Source: a virus. From it: a DNA stretch of 64,000 nt. The stretch lies in IMG/VR virus record IMGVR_UViG_3300050011_000542, positions 31,217-95,216 of that record; one strand, written 5' to 3'. This document shows, piece after piece, positions 25,890 through 34,153 of the stretch (positions are counted from its first letter, which is position 1; every line of letters begins with the position of its first letter). The notes below the pieces were generated by a model. The model made no database searches. It saw nothing but the letters and a program-made list of their open reading frames with translations, and was not told where the DNA came from. The position numbers were made by a program, and so were the translations under genes.

Positions 25890-26828
25890 TTGAGTTCCGT
25901 GTCTATTATTACGAAATGCCGTAATTTAACCAAATCGGGTGACGCGGCAATCCTATACAACAGGGTTCAGTGGTGGTGTCAGTGGTCGCTCATTAAACGC
26001 CGGGGCGTTTTTTGGTATGCGAAAACCAGAAAAGACTGGTTAGCAGATACGGGCTTGAGCCTAAATCAGTACAACCGATCGCTGGCCCGTCTTAAAGCTC
26101 TGGGTCTCGTCGAGACTCGCCAGATGAAATATCACGGCGAGTTTATCACTCATATCCGGATATGTGAAAGTGCGGCAGAATTGCCGATAACTGCCACCGA
26201 GTCTCACATTGGAGACTCCACCGAGTCTCACATTGGAGACTCGCTTATCTATATGGGAGATAAGTCTAAGGAGATAACAGCGCCCAAGAGCGCTGAACCT
26301 CTAGCGGAGGAAATTAAGGAAGACTTTTCCGGAAAAGGGAAAGAGGAAAAAGCTAGACCCGAATTGCAATTGATTGCGGGAGGGCTCACGGAGGAGTCGA
26401 TGAACGCCAAGGATTACATCCTGAAAGCTCAGGCAAAAGATAGACCCGTTCCTAAAAGCTCAGCGGAGGCGCTACGAGAGGCTTGGAGAGCCGGAGTACA
26501 CCAACACCATAAGACATTCGTTCCTGCCCTCACGGGGCAGCAGATGGGGCAATTGAAGCATTTTGAGAATAGGACTCCACCGGGGCGGGCTGTGGAGATC
26601 CTTTCCTGGGCTTTGGAACACTGGGACAGGTTCCGAAATCTCACTGAGGAAGAGGCCGGGGCCTTCAATACGCCCACGGCGCCCATGCTGGGATTTCTGC
26701 TCAAGCACGTCCAGCTGGCGATCAAGGGGGAGGCCGAGGTATCGGCCCCGGAGAATGAATACAAATCCAAGGTCAAGATTGGTGGCCCTAAGCCCAATAT
26801 GGGGCTCAAGAGCGTCGCCAATGGATAA
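25890..26828 (+). CDS. replication-initiator-like winged-helix protein 2
   Basis: 312 aa from TTG 25890 (GGAGG 5 nt upstream; ATG 25878 overlaps that site). N-terminal winged-helix segment (LADTGLSLNQYNRSLARLKALGLVET) homologous to the preceding protein. A tandem duplication inside encodes ESHIGDS twice. The C-terminal ~110 residues form a helical domain with W-R-AG-HQH, reminiscent of DnaD/phage O-type proteins that recruit helicase. A palindromic site and a second ribosome site before an internal ATG (26401) suggest a separate C-terminal product. Helicase and loader genes follow directly. Confidence 0.65.
   Translation: MSSVSIITKCRNLTKSGDAAILYNRVQWWCQWSLIKRRGVFWYAKTRKDWLADTGLSLNQYNRSLARLKALGLVETRQMKYHGEFITHIRICESAAELPITATESHIGDSTESHIGDSLIYMGDKSKEITAPKSAEPLAEEIKEDFSGKGKEEKARPELQLIAGGLTEESMNAKDYILKAQAKDRPVPKSSAEALREAWRAGVHQHHKTFVPALTGQQMGQLKHFENRTPPGRAVEILSWALEHWDRFRNLTEEEAGAFNTPTAPMLGFLLKHVQLAIKGEAEVSAPENEYKSKVKIGGPKPNMGLKSVANG
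26198..26241 (+). repeat. tandem 21-bp duplication
   Basis: CCGAGTCTCACATTGGAGAC occurs twice in tandem within the initiator-like gene, encoding the doubled TESHIGDS. Probably a replication-slippage event in a linker. Confidence 0.75.
26365..26378 (-). promoter_or_regulatory. palindromic site, degenerate, within gene
   Basis: TGCAATTGATTGCG, one mismatch at the last base. It is followed by CACGGAGGAG and ATG 26401 in frame with the host gene, the same operator plus ribosome-site plan as in true leaders. Confidence 0.5.
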
Positions 26829-27384
26829 GCTGCTCCCGGGCATCCTGGATGATGCGGTTCATGATCGCTTGTGGCTGGGCCGTGACGAGTTCTGCAATGA
26901 TGCCGGTATCCCGGTCGAGCATCTGCACACCAGCATGGTTGGAGTTTGCTCCGAAGCTGAATTGGCCTATTTCCTGCGCGGTTCGAAGACACTGATAACC
27001 GAAGATCACTGCTGGGGCCTCTACTACACTGGCACTGGCTATAAGCCTCCTGTAGCCCTGCGCATGTCATATCTAGCCGGCGGCTATCTCAGAAACTTTA
27101 TCCGGGCCAGGGTGATTGTGCTTAACGACCTGATGGCCCAGATCGAGGCCAACAACCCGCCTGATATCTCGGTGGTGCTGATCCCCGATTTTTACACTGG
27201 CAAAACCGACAAGAAGGCCATGCCAGCCTGGAAAGTGAGGCAGCTGTATAGCTGGCTGCTCCAGAGATGGCAGAGGTCACAGCACACGATTATCGCGGTT
27301 TCGAACCTCAAGGATTTGTCTTCGGAATGGGGGCCGCACGTTGGCGAGCATATTTCTGAGTTCTTCGCGGAGGTGACGCCGTGA
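26821..27384 (+). CDS. possible helicase loader
   Basis: 187 aa from ATG 26821, overlapping the previous stop by 8 bp; its own end overlaps the helicase start (GTGA). A Walker-B-like ISVVLIPDFY and a sensor-like TIIAVSNLKDLSSEWG suggest a P-loop ATPase fold of DnaC/loader type, but I see no Walker A. It may be a degenerate AAA protein. The position between a winged-helix initiator and a DnaB-like helicase is the strongest argument. Confidence 0.5.
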   Translation: MDKLLPGILDDAVHDRLWLGRDEFCNDAGIPVEHLHTSMVGVCSEAELAYFLRGSKTLITEDHCWGLYYTGTGYKPPVALRMSYLAGGYLRNFIRARVIVLNDLMAQIEANNPPDISVVLIPDFYTGKTDKKAMPAWKVRQLYSWLLQRWQRSQHTIIAVSNLKDLSSEWGPHVGEHISEFFAEVTP

Positions 27385-28622
27385 AGACCGCTGGTTTCAT
27401 GTTTATGTCGGCGCTACTTACGAGCGGCAACAAGGCCGACAACTTGTCGCATGGGGCGCTAGGCCACCTGTTTACCGAGCTCGAACAGCCGGCCTACGCA
27501 TGGGTAAACCAGTTCTCCAAGAACTACGGTGACCTGCCTACGGTCGATACCTTTGAAGACGCGACCAAAGTCGAGCTGCCGATCGCCCCGGAGCCGGTAG
27601 CCTATTACCTAGACCTGCTTCGTCAGAGATATACGCACGACAGCCTGCTGGCAGGCATGGAGTCCGCTCGTAAGATCTTGGGCGACACTCACGACCAGGA
27701 AAAAGCCCTGGCTGGCTTAACCGACCTGGTAATGCAATTGGTTGCAGAGAAACACGGAGGCGTGTTGCGAGATTTCCGCGAGGCTTATGATTTGGTGATG
27801 TCGAGTTACTTAGCCAAAAAAAGCGGCGCCGAAGCGGGTATTAAATTTGGTTGGCCTACTCTGGATAAGATGACCGGAGGTATGGTTACGGGGGATGTGG
27901 TCAGTCTGATCGGAAAACCGGCAGCGGGTAAGTCGTGGCAGCTTTGCTATAACGCTTATCACGCTTGGTCTGAGCAGGATAAAGTGCCTCTGATTGTCTC
28001 GACGGAAATGGCTATGTTGGCCATAACCCAGCGCCTTGCCTCTCTGCATGCGAAAAAGAATTTCGGACAGATTAAAGACGGCACATTGACCAGCGTGGGG
28101 GAAAAACAAGTGTCGGACCGCCTCGGTACTTTGGCCGGAGCCCCGGTGCCTCTGTGGGTGCTGGACGGAAACCTGTCGAGTTCAGTCGAAGACATTTACG
28201 CCATTGCCCGTCAGGTAAAGCCTGACTGCATCTACATTGACGGGGCCTATTTGCTTACGCACCCTAAAGAGCACGACAGGTACAAGCGCGTGGCTGAAAA
28301 CACCAGCTTGATCAAAAAAGAGCTGGCCAGTTTATGCCCCGTGGTGTGCTCCTGGCAGTTCTCCCGAGAGGCTGCCAAAAAGAAGAAGATCGAAGAGGTT
28401 GGCCTTGACGAAATTGGTTATAGCAATGCCATTGGAGAAATTTCCAGCATCGCCTTGGGGCTCTTTCAGGAAGAGAGCGTTGAGACAGTGAAGGGTAGGG
28501 TGGTAAATATCTTGAAAGGTAGAAACGGAGAGACTGGTCGGTTTACGACCAACTGGAATTTTTCCCTGATGGATTTCAGTGAGAGGGTCGAAGTGGCCTT
28601 CGAAAAAATCCAATACCCATAG
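27381..28622 (+). CDS. replicative DNA helicase, DnaB-like
   Basis: 413 aa from GTG 27381, overlapping the loader. An N-terminal helical domain is followed by a RecA-fold motor: Walker A GKPAAGKS 178-185, Walker B (DCIYIDGAYLL), and a later Q/W-rich strand (VVCSWQFSRE). FGWPTLDKMTGGM before the Walker A is typical of DnaB (G-x-x-x-LD-x-x-x-GG). It would unwind the phage replication fork. Shorter than cellular DnaB (~470 aa), as usual in phages. Confidence 0.85.
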   Translation: MKTAGFMFMSALLTSGNKADNLSHGALGHLFTELEQPAYAWVNQFSKNYGDLPTVDTFEDATKVELPIAPEPVAYYLDLLRQRYTHDSLLAGMESARKILGDTHDQEKALAGLTDLVMQLVAEKHGGVLRDFREAYDLVMSSYLAKKSGAEAGIKFGWPTLDKMTGGMVTGDVVSLIGKPAAGKSWQLCYNAYHAWSEQDKVPLIVSTEMAMLAITQRLASLHAKKNFGQIKDGTLTSVGEKQVSDRLGTLAGAPVPLWVLDGNLSSSVEDIYAIARQVKPDCIYIDGAYLLTHPKEHDRYKRVAENTSLIKKELASLCPVVCSWQFSREAAKKKKIEEVGLDEIGYSNAIGEISSIALGLFQEESVETVKGRVVNILKGRNGETGRFTTNWNFSLMDFSERVEVAFEKIQYP

Positions 28623-28632
28623 CCATTTTTCC

Positions 28633-28660
28633 TTGTCTTTCGTCCGGTCACCGCTACGAT
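28633..28660 (+). promoter_or_regulatory. promoter TTGTCT-N16-TACGAT
   Basis: TTGTCT 28633-28638 and TACGAT 28655-28660, 16 bp apart, preceded by ATTTTT. Just after the helicase gene; would drive the gene at 28699 and the ECF sigma gene. Confidence 0.6.
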
Positions 28661-28698
28661 ACCCTTACTCAAATTCTCTTATTCCCACGGAGGGGAAA

Positions 28699-29142
28699 AT
28701 GGCTAAATCAGCAGTCCAGATGTTAAAGGACGAGGTTAATCCGGAGACGGAGATGACCGGCCTTATCGACAGCCTGGGCGCTCGCGCAGCGGAGTTCGAG
28801 AAAGCCAAAAAGCTGGTCCGCGAGTTTCAGAACGACCAGACCCGGTTGCGTGCCCTGATCGATGAAAAGAACAAGCCAGACGAGACGGGTTCGGCTGTTG
28901 GCTCCAATTTCATCGTCGATTTCGGGGCCAAGGGCAAAGAGCGCAAGATCGTCGACATGAAGCCGATCGTAGAGCGGCTCGGCGCTAAGGTGTTTCTCAC
29001 CGTGTGCAGCTTTCCTCTGGGTCAGGTTGACGACCTGTTTACCAAGGCAGAGCGCGACAAGTTCGTGACCGAGTCTCAGAATGGTTCGCGCAGCCTGGAG
29101 TTTAAGCCGGCTCGGGTATCCCTGGCAGAAGCCGCCGAGTAG
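28699..29142 (+). CDS. hypothetical protein
   Basis: 147 aa from ATG 28699 (CCACGGAGGGG), the start chosen over an in-frame ATG at 28579 inside the helicase gene. The N-terminal half is helical (AAEFEKAKKLVREFQNDQ), the C-terminal half beta. Not recognised. Between helicase and sigma factor genes, so likely early and replication-linked. Confidence 0.65.
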   Translation: MAKSAVQMLKDEVNPETEMTGLIDSLGARAAEFEKAKKLVREFQNDQTRLRALIDEKNKPDETGSAVGSNFIVDFGAKGKERKIVDMKPIVERLGAKVFLTVCSFPLGQVDDLFTKAERDKFVTESQNGSRSLEFKPARVSLAEAAE

Positions 29143-29171
29143 GATCAAAACACCACGGATGGTGTCGTGTC

Positions 29172-29648
29172 ATGAGCTTCACCGACAAAGAACTTTCGGA
29201 TTGTGTGCCGGGCTTGCTCCGCTACGCACGGTCTCTTACCCGTAACCCTGATAAGGCTGAAGACTTATTAAACGACACGATCTGTCGGGCTTTAAAGAAG
29301 CGACATCTTTATACCGAAGACGCCAAGCTGAAACAGTGGCTTGGTGTGATTATGCACAGCCAGTACGTGAATTATGTTCGTAGAATTGCCCGCGAAGGAA
29401 AGTCTGTAGAGGTTCGAGATACTGATCCGGCTCTGACTTATCAGGCTGATCAAGATTGTGGTCTTAGAATGCGCGATCTTGCTAGGGCTTTCGGCCAGCT
29501 TTCAGAAGATCAGCAGCAGGTTATTATGCTTATCGGCGTTGAAGGAAAACGCTACGATACAGCTGCAGAGATTGTGGGCATCCCGGTAGGCACTATCCGA
29601 AGTCGTTTAAGCCGGGGCCGAGTTAATCTGAAAGAATTAGTTGGTTAA
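29172..29648 (+). CDS. ECF-type sigma factor 1
   Basis: 158 aa, ribosome site ACCACGGATGG. Region 2: residues about 10-70 (LLRYARSLTRNPDKAEDLLNDT, helix with WLGVIMHSQYVNYVRR). Region 4: about 105-155, AFGQLSEDQQQVIML, then an HTH ending GTIRSRLSRGRVNL. The size and lack of regions 1 and 3 are those of extracytoplasmic-function sigma factors. It should direct host RNA polymerase to a set of promoters. No anti-sigma gene is evident. Confidence 0.88.
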   Translation: MSFTDKELSDCVPGLLRYARSLTRNPDKAEDLLNDTICRALKKRHLYTEDAKLKQWLGVIMHSQYVNYVRRIAREGKSVEVRDTDPALTYQADQDCGLRMRDLARAFGQLSEDQQQVIMLIGVEGKRYDTAAEIVGIPVGTIRSRLSRGRVNLKELVG

Positions 29649-29664
29649 ACCACGGAGGTTAACC

Positions 29665-30057
29665 TTGCCTGTACCCATCACGCCTAAGTATCTGGACGAT
29701 CTTCGGTCAGAAGCTAAAAGTCAGCAGCGTCGAGGCCGGCAGTATTTCAACAATGAACTGACGCCGCTGCAATTGATTGCACTGCTCGACGAGCTATATC
29801 GCCTTGAAGGCCGAGAGCATGACTTGCTGCAGTCGAACAATCATTATCTGGAGCGGGCGCGTGTTGCCGAAGCCCAAGTCAGGGTCGTGCAGGAGGGTGT
29901 TTTCAAGCGTATTTCAGAAATGGTGATGCACGCTGCCTCCCCGACTATCCTTGTGTACGACGGTGTTATACCGGAAGACGTAAAGAACAAGCTGTCGAGC
30001 AACTGGAAGGGTCTAGCCGATAGCTATTACGGTCAGTTCAAGAAGGCGGGTTCGTGA
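29665..30057 (+). CDS. hypothetical protein, helical
   Basis: 130 aa from TTG 29665 (CCACGGAGG upstream). Contains an internal palindromic site at 29768. Mostly helical (LIALLDELYRLEGREHDLLQSNNHYLERARVAEAQ). It overlaps the primase start by GTGA. Not recognised. Confidence 0.6.
   Translation: MPVPITPKYLDDLRSEAKSQQRRGRQYFNNELTPLQLIALLDELYRLEGREHDLLQSNNHYLERARVAEAQVRVVQEGVFKRISEMVMHAASPTILVYDGVIPEDVKNKLSSNWKGLADSYYGQFKKAGS
29768..29781 (-). promoter_or_regulatory. palindromic site, perfect copy (TTGA form), within gene
   Basis: TGCAATTGATTGCA inside the 29665 gene, encoding QLIAL. Opposite orientation to the leader copies. Confidence 0.6.
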
Positions 30058-30989
30058 CAGAAGACGAAATCCGTGAGTTTGTAGGGCTGCTTGGGCAGAA
30101 GACCGGAGAGTTTCGAGCCGGATGGGTGACGTGTACTTGCGCTCTTGCCCCCTGGACACACACTCACGGTGGTAAAGACAAGTCCCCTACCTTCGGGATC
30201 AAGATCGAAGAAGGCTTGCCCTTCGTATCGTGCTTTGCCTGTGATTTCCACGGCAAGCTGTGTGATCTGATCGTCGAGCTGCATTATCTGGGCTCTGAAC
30301 TGCCGCTGGGCGCTTTGCTGGCAAAGCTGGACGGCCTCGATATCGAAATCGAGAAGCCGATCGCCAACTGGGAGGAGCAAGCCTGGCGGCATGAGGAAGC
30401 AATCTTCCCAGAGTGGCTGCGCGAAGCACTGGAGCCTGCTTGGTGTGACGGAGAGGTTCATCCATATCTGGGGGATAGAGGCGTGCCAGTGGTCACGGCC
30501 CAGGCCCTGGATATCTGTTGGGATGACTTCCGACAACGCATCGTGTTCCCGGTAAGAGATTTTAAGGGCCGTCTGCGCGGTTTACACGGCCGCTCCATCT
30601 ATCCCCACGTCGAGCCCAGATACCGCATGTACCCGTTCGAGAAGAAAACTAACCCCCATGTCTGGCTAGGTGAGCATTGGGTAGACTTCGAGAAGACGGT
30701 TGTCGTGACTGAAAGCGTGTTCGATCTCGCCAGGGTCCATCAGGTCTACGAGAACACCGTGACACCGTTGCGAGCTAGCCTGAGCGTTGAGCAGGTTAAG
30801 CGCATGCTTGGTGCTCGTAAGATAATCACCCTATTCGATAATGACAAAGCCGGGGAGAAGGCTCGCTCGAAGATGTCCCTGGTCCTACGCAGCCAAGAAA
30901 TAGTCCACTTGCTGCCTCCCGAAGAATTTGGAGATGCCGGGGCCACGCCTCTTGATCAGCTTGGTATGATTTTAGAACCGCACCTGTAA
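30054..30989 (+). CDS. DnaG-like primase
   Basis: 311 aa from GTG 30054. The N-terminal zinc region has C-x-C (TCTCAL), H (HTHGG) and C-x-x-C (SCFACDFHG), a CHC2-type finger that recognises the template. The toprim domain follows: VVVTESVFD with the catalytic Glu, and TLFDNDKAGEKA giving the DxD pair. It lacks the helicase-interaction domain of cellular DnaG, and is short like several phage primases. It works with the helicase encoded 1.4 kb upstream. Confidence 0.82.
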   Translation: MTEDEIREFVGLLGQKTGEFRAGWVTCTCALAPWTHTHGGKDKSPTFGIKIEEGLPFVSCFACDFHGKLCDLIVELHYLGSELPLGALLAKLDGLDIEIEKPIANWEEQAWRHEEAIFPEWLREALEPAWCDGEVHPYLGDRGVPVVTAQALDICWDDFRQRIVFPVRDFKGRLRGLHGRSIYPHVEPRYRMYPFEKKTNPHVWLGEHWVDFEKTVVVTESVFDLARVHQVYENTVTPLRASLSVEQVKRMLGARKIITLFDNDKAGEKARSKMSLVLRSQEIVHLLPPEEFGDAGATPLDQLGMILEPHL

Positions 30990-30996
30990 TAGACGA

Positions 30997-31024
30997 TTGA
31001 CTGTGTAAGTGTGGCGGCTAGACT
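30997..31024 (+). promoter_or_regulatory. promoter candidate TTGACT-N16-TAGACT
   Basis: TTGACT (30997-31002), 16 bp, TAGACT (31019-31024), 50 bp before the SSB gene. A dedicated promoter would suit an abundant ssDNA-binding protein. Confidence 0.5.
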
Positions 31025-31073
31025 ACACGAATCACTGGATGTGATTTTCTGATCTCACGGAGGAGATTGAAAC

Positions 31074-31940
31074 ATGGGTATCAAATTTACTGGTAAAGCC
31101 GCTGCTGCGGTAGCTGCCCAGCCTGATGAAGGCACCCAAGACAATACGGGACAGGCCGGGGCGCACGGAGTTCAGCCAGCCCCTCTTAGCTTCGTAAAGC
31201 CCGGCGTTGCTATTGCAACTGCCCAGGCGGCTCCCAAGTCCACAGTAAGCTGGATGAAGAAGGGTCTCGCCCTCCAGTCAGCTCTCCAGAAAGACGAAAC
31301 TATTGCGGCCGAGCGCAAGGCCGACCGTGAGAAGCTCTGGCGCTTTCGCATGAAAGCCGGCCAGGAGCGGACAGTCACCTTTCTCGACGGCAACCTCGAC
31401 GCTAACGGCATGCTGAACGCAGTTGCTTTCCGCGAGCATCGTGTACCGTTCCAGGGCGGCTATCAGAACTACATCTGCACCGAAGACAATGAACCGTGCC
31501 CGATCTGCCAGGGCGGTGATCAGTCTTCGTTGGTGTTCGCTTTCACGATCATCGACCACACGCCCTATACGTACACCAGTGGCCAGAATGCCGGTAAGAC
31601 GGTGAGTGACCGGGTGAGATTGTTTGCCTGCAAACGAACCTCCTACCTGATGCTGCAGAAGCATGCGACGGCCCAGGGCGGTCTAGCAGGTGTCACGTTT
31701 GAGATTACCCGCACCACCGATAAGTCCCCAGGTGTTGGCGATGTTTTCGTGCCGACCATGAAGAACAGTATCGCCGATATCCAAGCCCAGCTGCCAGATG
31801 CCAAGGTAGCCAATTACGAAGAAGAATTGATCTACCGTGATGCCGCTACCCTGTCTGCTATGGGGCTGGGCAAGACGGTTACGACGATCGGCGCCAAGTC
31901 TTCGTCTGCAACCATGCAGCAGGCTGAAGATTTGTTATAG
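31074..31940 (+). CDS. single-stranded DNA-binding protein, gp32-type
   Basis: 288 aa. A charged/Ala-rich N-terminus is followed by a region with KAGQERTVTFLDG, FREHRVPFQGGYQNYIC and a zinc motif C-x6-CPICQGG with later residues. It matches the T4 gp32-like layout (EHRV, FTC, CPLC). It coats template strands for helicase, RecA and primase. Ends 11 bp before the tRNA. Confidence 0.75.
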   Translation: MGIKFTGKAAAAVAAQPDEGTQDNTGQAGAHGVQPAPLSFVKPGVAIATAQAAPKSTVSWMKKGLALQSALQKDETIAAERKADREKLWRFRMKAGQERTVTFLDGNLDANGMLNAVAFREHRVPFQGGYQNYICTEDNEPCPICQGGDQSSLVFAFTIIDHTPYTYTSGQNAGKTVSDRVRLFACKRTSYLMLQKHATAQGGLAGVTFEITRTTDKSPGVGDVFVPTMKNSIADIQAQLPDAKVANYEEELIYRDAATLSAMGLGKTVTTIGAKSSSATMQQAEDLL

Positions 31941-31951
31941 GACGATCTGAG

Positions 31952-32027
31952 GCCGGGTTAGCTCAGTTGATAGAGCACCGCCTTTGTAAGGCGTGGGTCG
32001 GAGGTTTGAGTCCTTCACCCGGCACCA
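31952..32027 (+). tRNA. tRNA-Thr(TGT)
   Basis: 76 nt with encoded CCA (32025-32027). Acceptor GCCGGGT pairs with ACCCGGC (32017-32023). The anticodon loop TTTGTAA gives TGT. D arm GCTC/GAGC and T arm GGAGGTTTGAGTCCTTC-like (weaker) are present. Threonine tRNA may serve ACA codons. Confidence 0.9.
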
Positions 32028-32053
32028 GACCCCACCACGGATGGTAATCGGGC

Positions 32054-32191
32054 ATGGAAGCTTTCCATAGAATTCTGTCTGGGCAAGCCCTGACAAAGAG
32101 ACAGCTGACGTGGTGCGGTCGGGTTGTTCTCGTCTGGATGACAATGGATGTGATCCAGTTTGCTGATATGGTTGTCGGGTGGTTTAAGTGA
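32054..32191 (+). CDS. 45-aa protein coupled to SF2 helicase
   Basis: Not in most gene finders because it is short. ATG 32054 has CCACGGATGG 9 nt upstream, the phage's usual leader. It ends in a GTGA overlap with the helicase start (32188-32191), so it is translationally coupled. Sequence begins MEAFHRILSGQALTKRQLTW, with a hydrophobic centre (VVLVWMTMDVIQFADMVVGW). Function unknown. Confidence 0.6.
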   Translation: MEAFHRILSGQALTKRQLTWCGRVVLVWMTMDVIQFADMVVGWFK

Positions 32192-33531
32192 CATCTGTCG
32201 CTGACTTGCTTATGTCAGAACCACCGATGATGACCGGGGCCAGTGCTGTTTACGAATACAGCGAAGCTCTGGAAAAGCGCTTCGAGGCAGTGTCTCGCTT
32301 CGGCGATCCGTTTTCGATGTCTAAGGTAGTAGGCAAGCATCTGCATCTGCCCCGAGCGGTATGCCCTATGGGGCTGGACCTCCGGGTAGACGGCGTTGCA
32401 ATTGATTTCACTTCCAGCTTCGTGCCTAGGTCGGTAGAGCAAGCCCGTGTCGTCTCCGAGGTAGTCGCCTGTCTGAAAGCCGGCCACAGCGGGGTTTTAC
32501 AGGCCCCGACAGGATTCGGGAAAACCGCTGTTTTTTCTGAAGTAATTGCTCAGCTTGGTATTAAGCCGTTAATCATCGTTACGAAGGACGATTTACAAAA
32601 TCAATGGATAGATGCCGCCCAGAAGATGCTAGGACTAAAGCCAAAAGAAATAGGTCTTATCCGGCAAGATACATGTCAAGTAGAAGGCCGTAAATTTGTA
32701 ATTGGCATGATACATTCTCTTTCCATACCGGGGAGATATCCGCAATGGATACTTGATGAGTTCGGACTCGTATGCTGGGACGAGGTACACCATATTTCCG
32801 CAGAGAGTTTTAGCAACACTGCTCAATTGTTTCCTAGCAAGCTTCGGTGGGGGCTGTCTGCCACGGTAGACCGTGTGGACGGAAAAGAAGTTCTGATTTT
32901 CGCTAACATCGGCCCGATCAGAGTAAAAGCTCATGACCTGCCGATGACGCCCAGGATTGTCCAGGTGATGACCAACTGGATGTGTCCCCGTGTCAGGAAG
33001 ATTGACGAGGAAGGAAGGCAGAAGGTCGTAAGACTGCCGCACTCGCCAGGTAAGTGCGGCCATATCACTAAGATAATATCAAAAGATATAGGTCGTAACA
33101 CTAGATTGGCTGCTATCACGATGGCTTGTCATGCCAAGGGGCGCAGGATCGTTGTTTTCTCCGATCTACTCGAACACCTGGATCGCTTTAAGGGCATGCT
33201 GTCGGGGCTGCCCAGCAAGGATATCGGCTATTACGTCGGTGGCATGAAGCAGTCTGAGCTCGACAAGTCGAAAGCTTGTCGGATCATTCTGGCAACCTAC
33301 CACATGATGAGCGAAGGCAGTGACATCCCCTGGCTCGATACCGCTGTGCTGCTAACGCCACGATCGGATGTTAGGCAAGTGGTCGGCCGTATTCTGAGAG
33401 AGCATCCAGACAAGCAAGAGCCTTTGGTAATCGACCCTGTTGATGACGACAGCCCAGTGTATGCCGGCTATGCCAAGCGTCGTAGGCACTGGTATCGGGC
33501 TATCGGCGCCGTCGTGGCCCAGGCCAGCTAA
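32188..33531 (+). CDS. SF2 helicase, UvsW-like
   Basis: 447 aa from GTG 32188. APTGFGKT (106-113) is motif I and WDEVHH (DEVH 198-201) motif II, with GLSATVDR as motif III. The second RecA domain has a YVGGMKQ region and ends in VVGRILREHPD (motif VI, Q/R-rich). Layout like T4 UvsW, which drives branch migration and resolves stalled forks. It would cooperate with RecA, RuvB and the RuvC-like protein. Confidence 0.85.
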   Translation: MTSVADLLMSEPPMMTGASAVYEYSEALEKRFEAVSRFGDPFSMSKVVGKHLHLPRAVCPMGLDLRVDGVAIDFTSSFVPRSVEQARVVSEVVACLKAGHSGVLQAPTGFGKTAVFSEVIAQLGIKPLIIVTKDDLQNQWIDAAQKMLGLKPKEIGLIRQDTCQVEGRKFVIGMIHSLSIPGRYPQWILDEFGLVCWDEVHHISAESFSNTAQLFPSKLRWGLSATVDRVDGKEVLIFANIGPIRVKAHDLPMTPRIVQVMTNWMCPRVRKIDEEGRQKVVRLPHSPGKCGHITKIISKDIGRNTRLAAITMACHAKGRRIVVFSDLLEHLDRFKGMLSGLPSKDIGYYVGGMKQSELDKSKACRIILATYHMMSEGSDIPWLDTAVLLTPRSDVRQVVGRILREHPDKQEPLVIDPVDDDSPVYAGYAKRRRHWYRAIGAVVAQAS

Positions 33532-33921
33532 ATGCCCTACCGAGAGATAAATGGACAGAAAGTTAGAGTGTTTCGCGTAGGCGAGGTTGCTCGACGTTTA
33601 GGAGTCTGCCGGCGAACACTATTCAACTGGGAGCAACGCGGTTGGGTGCCTAAATTCAATGACTTCCCCAAGCATCGAGTATATACTGAGTATCAGCTAC
33701 GACTTCTCCGACAATTGAGTGTCGTGTTGAAGCGCTGGTATCGTCTGAAGCACTTGCCAATACCTGCCGCCCAAATCGATCGAAGCATTACGATTGTTAA
33801 AACCCGATGGGATCGCGTGCCTGGAGTGACCGATGCAATCGAAGACTCTAAAAGGGCAGCTATGGCTAAAGCACGAGAACAGCGCGGAAGAGTCTTTCGA
33901 GGAGGAGATCGGCATGTCTGA
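33532..33921 (+). CDS. MerR-family HTH protein
   Basis: 129 aa, ATG directly after the helicase stop. FRVGEVARRLGVCRRTLFNWEQRGWVP is a MerR-type HTH; R-V-Y-TEYQLRLLRQLS is the adjacent wing and linker. A DNA-binding transcription regulator without an obvious effector domain. A candidate binder of the palindromic sites, but so are other HTH genes here. Confidence 0.7.
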   Translation: MPYREINGQKVRVFRVGEVARRLGVCRRTLFNWEQRGWVPKFNDFPKHRVYTEYQLRLLRQLSVVLKRWYRLKHLPIPAAQIDRSITIVKTRWDRVPGVTDAIEDSKRAAMAKAREQRGRVFRGGDRHV

Positions 33922-34126
33922 GTCGACGACCGTAGGCCCTAAAGTAGCTGTCGCTGTCGAGGCCAGTATGACCTTGAACATGGGCAACTACAACTCGGGT
34001 AAGTGCGGGGTTAGCGTGTCTATCCCCTGCGAAATTCACGAGCTCGAAGATATCTATTCATTTGCCCGTGATTGGGTAGATGGTAAAATGGAAGAATTGG
34101 TCACTCGACTGCAATCGTCGAAGTAA
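33914..34126 (+). CDS. hypothetical protein
   Basis: 70 aa from ATG 33914, GAGGAGGAGA upstream; overlaps the MerR-like stop by 8 bp. Beta-rich (VAVAVEASMTLNMGNYNSGKCGVSVSIPC). Not recognised. Confidence 0.6.
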   Translation: MSESTTVGPKVAVAVEASMTLNMGNYNSGKCGVSVSIPCEIHELEDIYSFARDWVDGKMEELVTRLQSSK

Positions 34127-34153
34127 CCAGGGCAGGCCCACGGAGGGGCGTAT

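Noticed and set aside
27733-27746. TGCAATTGGTTGCA inside the helicase gene
   Set aside because: One changed base and coding context; could be a chance variant, so not listed as a site. The same applies to 48261-48274 and 32397-32410.
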